The notes under the pieces: model-generated
Seen by the model: the letters and a program-made list of their open reading frames with translations, nothing else
Databases searched by the model: none
Told to the model about the DNA's origin: nothing
Position numbers and translations under genes: made by a program
Assembly (NCBI GenBank): GCA_951230915.1
Contig: OX579639.1
Span: forward strand, 3,348,001-3,412,000
Direction of reading: 5' to 3'
DNA length: 64,000 bases
Origin: Antitrichia curtipendula
Lineage: Eukaryota > Streptophyta > Bryopsida > Hypnales > Leucodontaceae
Shown: one piece after another, positions 1 through 11,579 of the stretch
How the letters are laid out: each line of letters begins with the position of its first letter
Numbering within the stretch: the stretch's first letter is position 1

Positions 1-314
1 ACCTTGGGGAAGTTGTTGAAGTTGGTTTTGAGAATGTACTCAATATTGGCAGGGTCGACGGTGTAAGTGTACGTAATCCCAGGTAGCACCAGACGAAAGG
101 TTGTGAGCCCCTTTTGAAAATAAGACAGCAACCAATCGTGCATTTCGTCGAAGTGGCTCAGAATTTCTAGGGCTGCTCCCAAAATGGGCCACTGCTTGGG
201 CTCCAGTTGGTGTCGTTGCTGCCATCGGTACATCCATAGCCACAGTAACAATGTGGATACAATCACCACAGCGGCGGTTCCTGTGAACCCTGTCCAGCTG
301 GAGACCTCCGCCAT
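1..314 (-). CDS. Cytochrome P450, CYP86/CYP704-like, N-terminal part (runs off left edge)
   Basis: The minus strand is open from an ATG at 312-314 to the window edge, giving 104 codons. Residues 10-26 form a hydrophobic segment (GFTGTAAVVIV..LLLWLW), the usual N-terminal ER anchor of a microsomal P450. A basic stretch and the hinge PILGAALEIL follow. The segment DPANIEYILKTNFNNFPK is typical of the start of the P450 fold in the CYP86 clan, where CYP704 members omega-hydroxylate long-chain fatty acids for cutin or sporopollenin. The haem-binding Cys loop and the I-helix lie outside the window, so the exact family cannot be fixed. No intron is visible in this part. The start is chosen because it directly precedes the anchor. 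Confidence 0.85.
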   Translation of the reverse strand, partial: MAEVSSWTGFTGTAAVVIVSTLLLWLWMYRWQQRHQLEPKQWPILGAALEILSHFDEMHDWLLSYFQKGLTTFRLVLPGITYTYTVDPANIEYILKTNFNNFPK

Positions 315-2126
315 AGCTGATATATCCACACGGAACAACAACAACCACAACAATTTAATGAAACTCTTTTCCACGAAATGTTAAATTTTCAGCTCAAGAA
401 ACAGAGGATGCATGCTCGAAAAGAGCAGACAAAATTTCAAAGCTAGTAAGTTAGCGAAACACAGATAAAACCACTTGCATATATCTGGAAAATTGATGAG
501 AACATTCTCGGTGGCAATGTCTACATGATTCAGCTTTTCACCTTGCAATTAGAATCTGTCAGATGAGTTTTAAGGGAAATGTTTAGAACTAGACGTTTGA
601 AAGTGTGATGGATCTCTTGGTTTCTACTGTGAAACTGGCTCTGGTGTGAACCTTTGGTGAACAGCGTTCATAGATCAACATTGGAATGTTGGTGTTCAGC
701 TCAATAAAGTAAGCGAGAGCAGAATAAAAACACAGCCCCTAAAATCTGGAATGTTGGTTTAAACATTCTTACTAACGATGACAAGAAGCTGGTAGTCACC
801 TTTCAGACCTGTCAGATGAAGTTCTATAAAAACTCTTCGGAGCTAGCTAGCTTCTAGCTAGTCGGTGCAAAAATTGTGGTAGATCTCTTGGTTTCTAACT
901 TGCTACTGGTTCTAGTATAAACGGATTGGCACATTTCTCGGTAGATCGACACCTTTGGCAGTAAGAGTTCTCGAATCTCAATAGACATGAACACCAATGC
1001 GATCGCTCTTGCCAGTTCAACAAGCTCAAAGAAGTCCATTGCACTGAAAAATACTCAACTAATAAAAGTTTCCAGTTCAAGAAACATTAGAACTTCTCTC
1101 AAATCTCAATAGATATGGTCATCACTATGTTCCTCACTTGAATATCAGCTCAGCGAACTCAAAAAAAGTCCACTGCACCGAAACCTCTACTCGTGAACTA
1201 CAACTTTCCGCTCTGCCAACAAAAGTCTGTCAAGCTCGTTGAACTGAGCTAAAACTGAGAACTAAACCCACGAATTGAAGTCCTATGCTTGTAATTAAGG
1301 AGAGCTTCATTAGTAAGCTAAAAAAGTACAACACACCCACCGAGGACTGGATTGCTTAGACTGCAACGCACCTGCTATCAAATCTCCGGCCACACACGCT
1401 TCAAATGTAAGTACAGTGTGATCGAGAATCAAGTTGAAGACTTCAAATCAGCTGTTAGTACGTGATCGAGACCACCTCCCGATGCAAACAAAACACACAA
1501 CTTCACATCACACAGCTGTAGCAGGGCTTCTAGAACTTGTCTATGGCCGGATCCACCTCCATCAACTCCAAAGACTGAGAACTAACTTGCATGCAATGGC
1601 TTGGTAAGCCGATTCCAAATGACTCTAGAGCTTGATCTGTCAAAGCTTGATCAAGTACGTCAAACTACAACTATTCTTTGAAAGAATTTGCCGTGAGATG
1701 AGCGATCTAAGTAGAGCTGACAGGGTACTGCATGGTTTGGAATCGAGAGGCTATCGATTGGAAGTCTTTTCTTTGATGGTTCCGGTCTGGACTTGTATCA
1801 GAGATCGATGAAGACAGCAGCTAGTTGTTAGGCTAAGTTGTAAGTTCAGTTAGTGGTCGCAAGTTAACTGTATGTCTTGATAGCAAAGTTGCACGCCAGT
1901 CACGTACGCTGTTGCTAATGAAACCGAACTGACTACTGAAGTATCGATAAACCATCCTTTAGCATACTTACATTAAGTTAAGAGTTAAGGAAATGTTGGT
2001 TTTAATTTGACCATTGCACCTTTGATTGTCTTATCACTGGAGTCGCCAGGTTAAAGTTACACACAGTTAAGAAAGATTATACAGCAATAGTGTGGTCAAT
2101 CCACTAGGTTATGATTGAGACGTAAC
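315..2126. other. Intergenic, upstream of the P450 gene
   Basis: No coding exon is recognised. It should contain the P450 promoter and leader, read leftwards. Two related segments occur, around 600-700 and 875-990: both contain a version of atctcttggtttct followed by a ctggttctagt-like sequence. A similar caatagayatg motif recurs near 978 and 1109. These look like an old local duplication. Confidence 0.5.
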
Positions 2127-2439
2127 GTAACAGGCTCTAAAATCACCCACCTCCTCAAATGTACACTATGTGCACATGTTTCTTTTTCATAGCCTTCAGC
2201 AATGTACAAACAATGTACATTCTAGTAAGTGGGAAAGTTTAGAGCCCTATGCTATTTCAACTTCAAAATTTTATAACTAATTCCACAAAGCTCCAAAAAA
2301 TGTGAAACGACTTGCGTTAGATGTCAATTCCACTTGACTTTTAAGGAAAATTTACTGAAAACTAGAAGCTATTTCAAGAAGCTTCGCCTACCCAAAATTC
2401 AATTTCAGGTCTTAGGTGGGTGACTTGTGAACCTGTTAC
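2127..2439. mobile_element. Small inverted-repeat element, family A, copy 1
   Basis: A 313-bp segment begins GTAACAGGCTC and ends GAACCTGTTAC. It has the same internal sequence (gtacaaacaatgtacatt; agagccctatgc; aaacgacttg.gttagatgtcaattcca) as copies near 2594, 12503 and 57666. The ends are inverted repeats. It has no coding capacity, so it is a MITE-like non-autonomous element. No target duplication was settled. Confidence 0.6.
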
Positions 2440-2593
2440 CTTAGTGTTTTTCTCAGGTCAATCAACTAAAATGTACGGATTGGGACAAATGGAAGGAGCT
2501 AGAGCAGTTGAGACTAGAGACTGGCTAAAAGTTTCTGTAATAAAGTACGTAAGTGTGTCCCTCAATGTCACTAACAGTAATAGCAACTGAGCA

Positions 2594-2932
2594 TAAGGTA
2601 GGAGGTTGTAAAACGGGACAGGCTCTAAAATGGCCCACCTCCTTGATTGTACACTATTTGTACATGTTGCTTTTTCATAGCCTTCAATAATGTACAAACA
2701 ATGTACATTTCAGGAGGTAAGTCATTTTAGAGCCCTATGCCGTCTCAACTTCAAAATTTTATAGCTAATTCCACAAAGTTTCAAAAAATATGAAACGACT
2801 TGGGTTAGATGTCAATTCCACCTGTCTTTCAAGTAAATTTTACTGAAAAGTATTTTTTTAAAGATGTTTCACCTCCCCAAAATTCATTTCCAGTCCTTAC
2901 ATAGGCCATTTATGGACCTCCTAGCTTACTTA
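2594..2932. mobile_element. Small inverted-repeat element, family A, copy 2
   Basis: It is in the same orientation as copy 1, about 150 bp downstream, and most of its length aligns with copy 1. The outer ends read TAAGGTAGGAGG and, inverted, CCTCCTAGCTTACTTA. An internal cctccttgattgtacact..gtacatttcag stretch can itself fold. Confidence 0.55.
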
Positions 2933-4409
2933 CTATTTATAAATGTAGGTTACTTCAATATTGGATCTTATTGACAAGTGAAAGAATATTTTAATGCTCT
3001 TTTGTTAAATGTACAATTATTTTTAAAAAAAACTTTTGACTAAGGTAGAACCAACCATTCAACCATTCCCAACAAGACAGGGAACCATATCCAACATGTA
3101 AGGTGCAACTATTTTCAATCAAAGCTAGAACAAATTTACAACCCAAACATGAAATGTTTTTCTTTCTTGTTTTTAAGGTTGGGACTTCCAAAATTCACAA
3201 CAATTTCAATTTGGGAAATAAAATTACATAAATTCACAGTCTCAATATTTCTTATCTATCTACAAGTGAAAATTTTCTATTGCCTCACACTACTCCTCAT
3301 TTATTTTGAAATTGCTTTAGTGATCAAGTATGAGTGGTTCTACCTTATTTTTAAAATCAAGCAAGATGTGATTTCAATATCTTCATATTAAACATTTTGC
3401 AATATTACAAGGATTCTGTGACATCCTTTCTACTAGCAATAGTGTATTCACAACCTTAATGGAGAATTTGCATACGAAGATGAATAGCTAAACTTTGACA
3501 AATCAATTCATTCATGTTAGAGATTCTCTTGCACAATGAGGACAATTTGCGGGCTTTGTAAACTTGGTCAAATTGTTGATTTTCAACCACTTCTACACAA
3601 TATTATAATACACCAAGTTCCAATGTAGTCAACTTGCAGTCTAAGTAGATCCCCAAGGCCAACTATGGACATAGTCACGTCATCACAAGACTCCATAAAT
3701 TTTAATCAACAAATGCAGTTTGCTTAACCCTACTAGAAGGACATGATCCCCATGACCAAGGTAGTTGTTACCAAAATCAATAGGTGCAACATTCTTTAAT
3801 TGAGTTCTACAGTTAAGACTGCAGTCATCATCCATTGAACCATTTTAGTTTAGCCTCAACGCCCTCACATGGTTACTCCCTTAAAGAACCCGAAGTGTCC
3901 GTTCATTGTACACCAAAAATCTCAGGTAGGTTCCTACAAAGTCATTTTTAGTCGGATGTTTATGAAATTTGGACAGAATGTGTAAACATGGTACTTCTAC
4001 GGTGAAAAGCTAATTTTTTTTCTTCCCCAATGAGGTGCCCAATCAAAAATTATGCCGCCATAAACTTTTTGGGTCATTGACGCGACTGTGACCTTGACGG
4101 GCTCCACATGAATCCTACACCAAATCCTAGTGAAGTGAGCCACGCCTACTTACGCTCAGTACTTCATGAACCATTCATCACATGTCACACACCCTGCCAG
4201 TGCCTTAACTTAAGCAGTTAGTGGAGCTCAAGCTTGTGGAGGGCACACTCCAGTGCAGCACGTCAACAGTCATAAATTGAAGGACAGAACCTTGTGCAGT
4301 TGCGCACCCACAAAACAGACTTTTCCCCCCCCCCTTTTTTTCCCCTTTTTTTCCCCTTTTTTTCCTTTTTTTCCCTTTTTTTTCCCGTTTTCTACTGTGC
4401 CTAATTACA
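2933..4409. other. Intergenic, no gene seen; polypyrimidine tract and an element fragment
   Basis: AT-rich DNA without a recognisable exon. Around 3878-4030 it carries a sequence (gtaggttcctacaaagtca) that is the inverse of the right part of the TTAA element at 14832-15772, so a degraded copy of that family lies here. Positions 4320-4395 are almost pure C/T runs (blocks of T7 and C4). Confidence 0.5.
4320..4395. repeat. Polypyrimidine tract
   Basis: About 75 bases made only of T and C runs apart from one G near the end, in a regular alternation of c3-4 and t5-8. This is simple-sequence DNA. Confidence 0.85.
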
Positions 4410-4860
4410 GTAAGGTAGGAAGCTCATAAATGGCACATCTACGGGTTGTTCCGCCTTGTCCGTGTATTTCACTGGACGGGAATAATTTTAGCTCATTTTT
4501 TAGACAAAGAGAAGTAGATGAGGTATCTAATCCAAGTGGTTTCGTATTTTCCCAAGCATTTTTGAATTACTTATGAATTTTCAAACGAGTTGGGTCATAG
4601 GTCCCTATTTATGACCCTAGGTCTTTTATAAACGGTCCACCTGCAATTCTAAAGAAAGATGGGGAAAGCAAATTGAATGATTGGCTCTCGCAATTGATAA
4701 TGTTTTTTTCCTCAATTCATTCAATGACTATATATGTCAATTTCATGACCAATTCATGTCCGTTTTACAACCATTTATAGGGTCTGTTCTTAATGCCTAA
4801 TCCATTTCAGAGCCTCTTGCTTTAGAACTCCTCTAATGGAACAGGCGTTGGACCTCCTGA
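4410..4860. mobile_element. Possible diverged family A element
   Basis: It starts gtaaggtaggaagctcataaatggc, which matches the inverted right end of the element at 2594-2932, and ends near ttggacctcctg. The interior is different from other A copies. The call is tentative and rests on the ends only. Confidence 0.3.
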
Positions 4861-4962
4861 TAGCATCATTTTGGAAAAGGTTGAAGGCATTAGAGAGGGT
4901 CCGCACTATGTGGGAAGTTGCCCTTACAATAGACGTGCCAAATCTTCAAGCCACGGAGCTTG

Positions 4963-5563
4963 TTAACCCCTAAAGAACTATAAGGCCACCATATGATTTC
5001 TACAACTACATTTGTAAAAAAATTGAAATGTGAACTTCACTAACAATCCATAATTAACAAAGTGAACCTAAATGATTTTCTCTATTGAATCCGTTGGTGC
5101 AATCTAATCAAGAAATGATTGAGTGTGCAATTTTTGGTGCATTTTTTTGAGAATAGAAAAGGTATTGTAGGTTGTTACTTCACATTTTTATATCTTTTTT
5201 TCTTAAAATGATTTGAAAAAAAATTACACATCAATATTATGATGATATGCACATGAGGGGAAAAAAATCAAAAATTTTGGAGCACTTTTGAGAATTCCGA
5301 TTTCAACATTTTGATTCCAGTATACATATAAAGTACTCTCTAATCCAACATCTTCCATTAATCTTGTCAACAATGGCATTTTCTCAAAAATTGTGTAATT
5401 TTGTTGATCTTTTTTTTCATATGAAAGCTACATAAGTCTTGTTTCATTTCAATGATGGCGATCATCAAAATTATTCCACACAAATGAGGAATTATGTATT
5501 TTACAAGAGCTAGTAAAAAAAACAAGGACTATGCTCAAACACCTCCAATCTTTTAGGGGTTAA
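4963..5563. mobile_element. TTAA-flanked element, family B, short copy (601 bp)
   Basis: TTAA at 4963-4966 is followed at once by CCCCTAAAG. The other end reads CTTTTAGGGG followed by TTAA at 5560-5563. The ends are inverted repeats, the interior is non-coding and AT-rich, and the TTAA is present once on each side. The ends are shared with several elements of about 940-980 bp elsewhere in the window. Confidence 0.65.
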
Positions 5564-6109
5564 CAAGAATATTTTTCCTTTTTTCTAACAAAGTGAGGTC
5601 TACCATTTATTGTTTGGCCTGCTCTCATTGAGTGCCACCACTTATTTGATTCTGGAAGCCATGACCGCTTGGACCTATTACATTACGGAGGTTTATTCAC
5701 TTATGGAAGGTGCACTTATAGGAGTTATATTGTACTATTATTAAACTAGTCAAATTTTCATATATTGTTCAGTTGAAAATCCTTAATTCTAAATTTTCAT
5801 ATTTTATGGGATGTTAAATACCAAGATGTTGTTGAGGGAGTGATTTGGAAGGATTTTTTGGATGTGTTTGGACAAATGCTATGATTTGTAAAGAGATATC
5901 ATTGGCTTTGTTTTGGCTTTGCTGTATAATCTTTACAAAGAGGTAGAGGGACTCGTAGACCCCAAGGCTAGTATTTCAACAACCAAGCCCTAGTTAGTTT
6001 CCTTGGTTCATATCCCTTCTAAATTGGTACCTACTCACCTCATTCAGGCATCTCATCCCATCCAGCTCTCAACATTAAATACTACCATTACATGTTATTC
6101 AGCCCCTAT
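5564..6109. other. Intergenic, nothing recognised
   Basis: AT-rich sequence with no long reading frame and no repeat that I could match elsewhere in the window. Confidence 0.5.
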
Positions 6110-6373
6110 GGAGGGTTGTGAGTTTTCTAGGGTTCCCAGACTCTGAAACTATCTGGAACTGCGCCACAGCAGTTGCATGACGTAGCCGAGCGACTGCCAC
6201 GTCATACAAAAAAATAATAATTTCAAAAAAAAATAAAAAAAAATTGTTCATCTTGTTTTTTCATTTTAAGATTTTTTATTTCTTTTATTTTTTTCAAAAT
6301 TTTTTTTTTTGAAAGCGGCCATTCTTTTGCTGCCGGGGGAACAACGCCGGGAACAAGCCCGAAACGACCCTCC
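6110..6373. mobile_element. Small element, family E, copy 1
   Basis: It is bounded by GGAGGGT and ACCCTCC. It contains tctggaactgcgccacagcag and actgccacgtcat on one side and ccgggaacaagcccgaaacg on the other, around an A/T-rich core. The same blocks, inverted, make up the element at 44631-45027. Non-coding. Confidence 0.6.
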
Positions 6374-7568
6374 AGACCCCCCCAAAATCATCTAATGTCC
6401 GTATCTCATAGCAATTGAAATCCGCCAAGTATAAAAAAAAGACGTTTAAAACATCTTTCAGATTTTTTATACATTGATTGATTTTCAGCCCTACCAAATT
6501 CCTTTCGGTTATACATCTTTTGTTTTCAAAAATGCAAATGATTTCTTCCCACTTCCACTACAATAGCTAACTTTGAATTAGCCGCAATTCTTTTCCCGAC
6601 TATTGCTTAGTAGTGTGAAGCCACAACTCCCAATTTTTAGCTCTTGAAAATTTTTATCTTTTGGGGTGCAAATGAAAGGATATATTCATTGCAAAAAGGA
6701 GAGTAGAAGCCAAGTGTCAAGCCAAGAGTGTTAAGAAAAGTGCTTTACCCCAAGGGCCAAGAAGATTCCCAAATGTTTGGTAACCAAAGATCGATTGACA
6801 ACAACACAATCAAAGACTAGGTAGGAAAAAATATCTTTGACTTAACAATAAGATTAGTTTACTATAATAAATAAAAAGATGCTCATTCCATGAACTGTCA
6901 AAGTTCATAAGAAAGCATTTGACAAACATAGGCAAGTTCTTCTTCATTATAGACTCTATAGTTTGATTATCATGTAGTCCAAAAGTCATTCCCATACCAT
7001 AGCCACCTATTGATAAGGTTTCCAAACTTCCAATTTGCACCAATTTGATTTTGAGAATGTGGTGGGACCTAAGAACAAGCCATAAAGGTTGGCTTCCATG
7101 TGGAGTCGAGGCCAATGAAGTCCACCAATCAATGATGGAATGGGAGTTCCAAATAAAACGGACTTCCATTCCACCATAAGTCAAACAACTTCATAATCCC
7201 CCTGTTGCACATGGAAGCCGGCTCTAAGTCCCCTACGTATTCAAATGTATGGTAATTATGATGGTCCATCAATATTTCATGGTTGCTTGTTGTGGATCTA
7301 CGTCATAAATCCATAACCAAGGTGTGTAATGGTCTTCCATTACAATAAAATTTCTATAATTAAAAGTTAACTTTTTTAAGCCAATAACCTCTTTGAAGTG
7401 ATATTATTTCATTGATCCTAGCATGGATACATTGAAATGTACAAAATGAGAAAATAAAAAATAAAAAATTCAATTGAATTTGGAATTCATATGTTGCTAT
7501 GGTAATTATGACTTTAGTTTTAAAGTATCATGAAATTGCGACCCACTCAAAAAAATCTTCAAACATCA
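6374..7568. other. Intergenic; decayed coding-like stretch, not assigned
   Basis: Minus-strand frames between about 7200 and 6810 are open for 124 codons, and adjacent frames give peptides rich in W, G and F. No family could be recognised and the frames are interrupted. It may be a decayed transposon. Otherwise nothing was seen. Confidence 0.3.
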
Positions 7569-9210
7569 TTAACTCCTAAAGTACTTCTTCAAAGTACCCC
7601 AATCCAAAGCAAGGATCCTTTGGTTAACTTGTTAGAATACACCCTCCTAAAATTTCAAAAAAAGCCATATTCATAATATTGAGACTTTTTGCAAATTTTG
7701 AGACAAAATGTTAGTTATTGGAAATTCATTTTAAAAAATAGTAATCGAAACCAAAAATAAAAAATGTTAAAATAGTGATCCTATAAAAAAATTCTAAAAG
7801 TTGATGTTGTTACCTATTTATAAAAAAATATTAGTAAAGAAATAAAACGGTTTATCCTCAAGTCGAGAATAAAAACGGGAGTGCAAAAAGTCTCAATATA
7901 ATGAATATGACCTTAAAATAATAAATTTTACCAATTACAAGATCAAGTCACTTGAATTTGAAAAAGAAACATTTTCAATTCTTTCCAAATGGTTAGATTT
8001 TGTCTTATAAACCTTTGACACAAAAATGTGTAGATCCAACAACTTGTTACTCTCTATAAGGTAAACCAGCCTATGACAGGCCAACTGTCTAATGCAGACA
8101 TCTACATAACCCCCCCATTACAGTCCATTTCAGATTTTTGCTTCTACAATTTAATTAGGTTGGTTAGTGGCCCACATTAGTGCATTACGTGATTGTGATA
8201 GAATTAGTAATGACTGTCATAGGACACTTACACATTGTGAGTGTAAACTCATCATAAAGAGTTTCTTTTTTATTCCTTTGTGTGATGGCCACATAAAAAA
8301 TTCTTGTGGTTGTGTTAGGAAATCTGAAGACTGCATTAGGTAGTAAGATGACCATCATGAAGACATATTTTATTGATTTCAGATAGTCTACAGACTATTT
8401 TGGAAAAATACTTAAAAAATTCATAACAAATTCCTACTTTGTCCAAAAACTAAAATTTTAACTGCTTCTTTCATTTTTCAAAGTTGTCTCTGCTAGAAAA
8501 AAATCTGGTTTTATTTTGCTAATGGCAACATACCAAATCAGTCATTCTGCCTGTCATAGGCTGGTTTACCTTAATATGTTGAAGAAATAACTTAGGCATA
8601 CCTATTAAAAAATTTCAAACAAAAAATATTTCATATTCATGCTTGAAAAAAATAGTAAATTGAAAGAAACAAAGTTTGATTTAAAATACTAAATTATTAA
8701 GAATTTATTAATGGAATTGAAAAATGTCCATCTTTACGGTTTTAATGTTGTGATAAAAACCCTACACCATTTAAATTTTTTTTTTTCAAAAATATTGAAA
8801 ACTTAGTTAAATATCTACAGGACTTCAAAGTTTATTGTAGACTAGAGATTCCATAACTATCTGCCAACTAAAACTCTTCCTAACTTTCATCTCATTAATC
8901 AAAATGGAATGATTAAGGGCTTTCCACATATGTATAAATCTAGAAAATCAGTTTCAAATTTTTATTATAAAAAAAGTGTTTCTAAGAGATTTTTTTGGAC
9001 TACCCACTCAACAATAAAATATTACATATCATACAATAACTTTTTTTTTTTATCATGTAGTCAAAAGATAGGAAAATTATCATGCCTTGAAGCTACTCTT
9101 TGAGTGAAAAGCTCAAAGAAAATAAAATAAAATTTTGGTTTGTAGTGAGCTGTCCCAAAATCAATATGTTGCCAGAAAAACACCATTTCAATTGGTCCTT
9201 TAGGGGCTAA
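7569..9210. mobile_element. TTAA-family (B) element interrupted by a family C element
   Basis: The right end is GGTCCTTTAGGGG followed by CTAA (9207-9210). The interior at 8700-8760 (aattgaaaaatgtcc..acggttttaatgttgtgataaa) matches the copy at 9667-10609. The left end is placed at TTAACTCCTAAAG (7569). A family C element is inserted at 8060-8570. The left boundary is less sure than the right. Confidence 0.5.
8060..8570. mobile_element. Young MITE, family C, copy 1 (511 bp)
   Basis: It is bounded by a perfect 22-bp inverted repeat, GGTAAACCAGCCTATGACAGGC. The reverse complement of this element is found, nearly unchanged, at 49947-50459. Both copies are non-coding. The flanks here are ATAA and TTAA; the other copy has a clean TTAC on both sides. 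It lies inside a family B element, so it jumped after that one. Confidence 0.8.
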
Positions 9211-9666
9211 TGATACAAACCCTCTCTAAGGTAGCTAACCTCTTTCCGACCACTACCTCTTTTCGTTAGTTAGACTACTTTGTTTCCGATCAATTGTGGT
9301 TTAGCGTGACAATTCAAGCAACACAAATGTGGAGGAGGTGTACATTGAAAGCCTACAATGATCACAAGATGTACATTGGAAGACACAATTATTGATCACC
9401 TACTTTGAAGTATGGTCGATTTTATAACCAGCCTATGGTTGGAAATGCAGTGCCCTAGAGAACAAAAATGGGTTGAACATAATTTTTCCAAAAAAAAATC
9501 CATAATTATTTTGTTTTAGAGGGGGAAAATGAAACAAATTTTGGAACCCTCCTCAAATCTATTTCTCCATGGTGTGTGTGTGGTGTGTGTGTGTGTGTTT
9601 CCCCTCACCAAATGCATACTGGAAATGTGGTAAATTACTTCAGCAGTCAGAATGAAGTCGACTACC
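9211..9666. mobile_element. Possible family G element and a GT repeat
   Basis: About 9224-9450 is roughly the reverse complement of 20085-20360: aacctctttcc..gtgtacattgaaagcctacaatgatc..accagcctatggttgga on this side. The ends are inverted. A (GT)n run follows at about 9573-9598. No gene. Confidence 0.45.
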
Positions 9667-10609
9667 TTAACCCCTAAAGGTTTTTGACTATGTTTTCACC
9701 AAAACCACTCCAAAACTGCCATTTCTAATACTAGTGCCAAATTTTAGAAAATAAACATTTTTGGACACTTGTAACCGTAGGATCTTGTAGTCAACTTGTT
9801 TAAGAAGATGTGGAAAAAATTTCAGAATTTTCCGCATAGTGAATTGCAAGATAATAGCGTTTGAATTGACAAAAATCCTTTTTTTGTCCCTGCGAAAAAA
9901 TGGGCAGCTGCCCTTCACAAGGTCACATTTGTATGAAAAAATGTCCAAAATGATGGTTACTCTTTGGATTTATTCTTCAAGGCAAGTTGGCTACATGCTT
10001 GAAAAATTTCAGATCATTTGGAATTGTACAACATATAGGAAAAAAATAGTAAGTAGGAAGAGGTAGAGAATGATTCAAAACACTAAATTGTCAAGAATTT
10101 ATTTATGAAATTGAAAAATGCCAGTCCCAACGATTGTAATGTTGTAATAAACAATCTACACCCAATGTTTTTATTTTTTTTCAAAAATACTGAAAATCGA
10201 GTTAAATAAAGGACTTCAAAGTTTATTTTAGAGTAGAGATTCCATAACTACCCTCAAACTAAGAATCCTCATAACTTTTGACTCATTGATCAAAATGGAA
10301 TGATTCAAATCCTCCCACGTACATATAAATCTAAAGAACCAATTTCAAATTTTAGTTTTTTTTAAAAGTGATTTTTAAAGAAATTTTTTTTGCTGCCCTG
10401 GCTGCCCGCCGAACAATGAAAATGACATAGCATGCAATAACTTTTTAACCATGTAGTCAAAAGTTACAAAAATTGTTGGACCTTAAAGCTACTCCTCGGG
10501 CACATCGTATGTGAAAATTTCAAAGAAAAAAAAGAAAAATTACGATCATAGTGAGCTGCCCAAAATCGCTATGTTGTCAAAAAATGGTGTTTGGTCCTTT
10601 AGGGGTTAA
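9667..10609. mobile_element. TTAA-flanked element, family B, full copy (943 bp)
   Basis: TTAA (9667-9670) plus CCCCTAAAGG at the left, GGTCCTTTAGGGG plus TTAA (10606-10609) at the right. Internal landmarks shared with other copies are taaccgtaggatcttgtagt, tcaaaatggaatgat, gctgccctggctgccc, and a cgctatgttgtcaaaaaatgg stretch near the right end. No protein-coding capacity. Confidence 0.75.
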
Positions 10610-10818
10610 CTCTTAAATGTCGAGGCGGACGTTTTGCAATTGATGAATGACAAGAGAATCTCCTATGTAGGACAAAAGTGCAACTATTCATCCTCCAAAT
10701 TTTGACTTCCAATAGTTTGACTTCCAATGAGTTTTTTTGCATTATTTTAATCCAACAATTCACACGGTGTCAAAACAGATGATTTCCACGGTTATGAGCC
10801 CCGTCATTTAAGGGTTAA
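10606..10818. mobile_element. Small TTAA-flanked element, family H, copy 1
   Basis: It starts TTAACTCTTAAATG and ends CATTTAAGGGTTAA, sharing its left TTAA with the neighbouring family B element. The right part (acaattcacacggtgtcaaaa, gatgatttccacggt) recurs in 20379-20587. Confidence 0.55.
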
Positions 10819-11579
10819 AGCAATAACCTCTCTAATGTAATATTCTCCTCCAGTCCCGGAGTTTATCGGTACATAATGGAAAGTTCCACTACCACTAACT
10901 TACATTGATTTCTCCACACCCAAATCCACTGAAATCCCCGGCCGTCTGTGAACGCTGCCTGCCCAAATCAGTGCCCAACATTGAATGCTCGCGCAATCAG
11001 TCACCTTGACAGAGTTTTCTTAATGGAGGAAAGTAACAGCGATATTCAATGCAAAGTGACCACGACAAGCTGAACTTCAGGCAGAGCTCAGGAATAAACT
11101 TAAGCTTGACAGACAGACAGACAGACCGACCTGGCCGACTCACTGCTTCGATCAGGTGGTGGTCAGAATTAGGAGTTTGGTCTCATGTGGTTGCTGAATT
11201 TTATTTTTAAAAAACAAAATTCCCACATTCAAGCATAACATTCAAGAGCTGTGAGAGCAGCTGCCTTTCCTCTGACGGAATGATGTGGTATGTTCCACAT
11301 CATTTCATCCAAAGGATGAAATGGTGTGGAATATTCCACACCCAACATTAGCTAATAAGCCACACGTCAATAATGTCAGACTTGTGCTCAGTGCCAAGGT
11401 CATGACTGCACAATCGGGTTACTGGGAAATTGGACACTTTCAATTTCATCAAAGCACAAAAAAATAGCTTAAAAAAAAAATGACAAACAATTCAGTTAGG
11501 TTAATAATTTCAATGCTTGAATTCACTCACATTGCATTGTAAACCATTCATGTTTCGTGCTCAGGAATTAGAAGACAAT
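10819..11579. other. Intergenic, no gene seen
   Basis: Slightly less AT-rich than its surroundings. It contains a short local inverted repeat at 11283-11342 (tggtatgttccacatcatttcatc / gatgaaatggtgtggaatattcca), and a run of gacagacagacaga around 11109. No coding exon recognised. Confidence 0.45.

Noticed and set aside
40..348. 102-codon minus-strand frame at the left edge
   Set aside because: It is in a different frame from the P450 coding sequence and overlaps it entirely.
6810..7184. 124-codon minus-strand frame
   Set aside because: No recognisable domain, neighbouring frames are equally suggestive, and the stretch looks like decayed transposon sequence.
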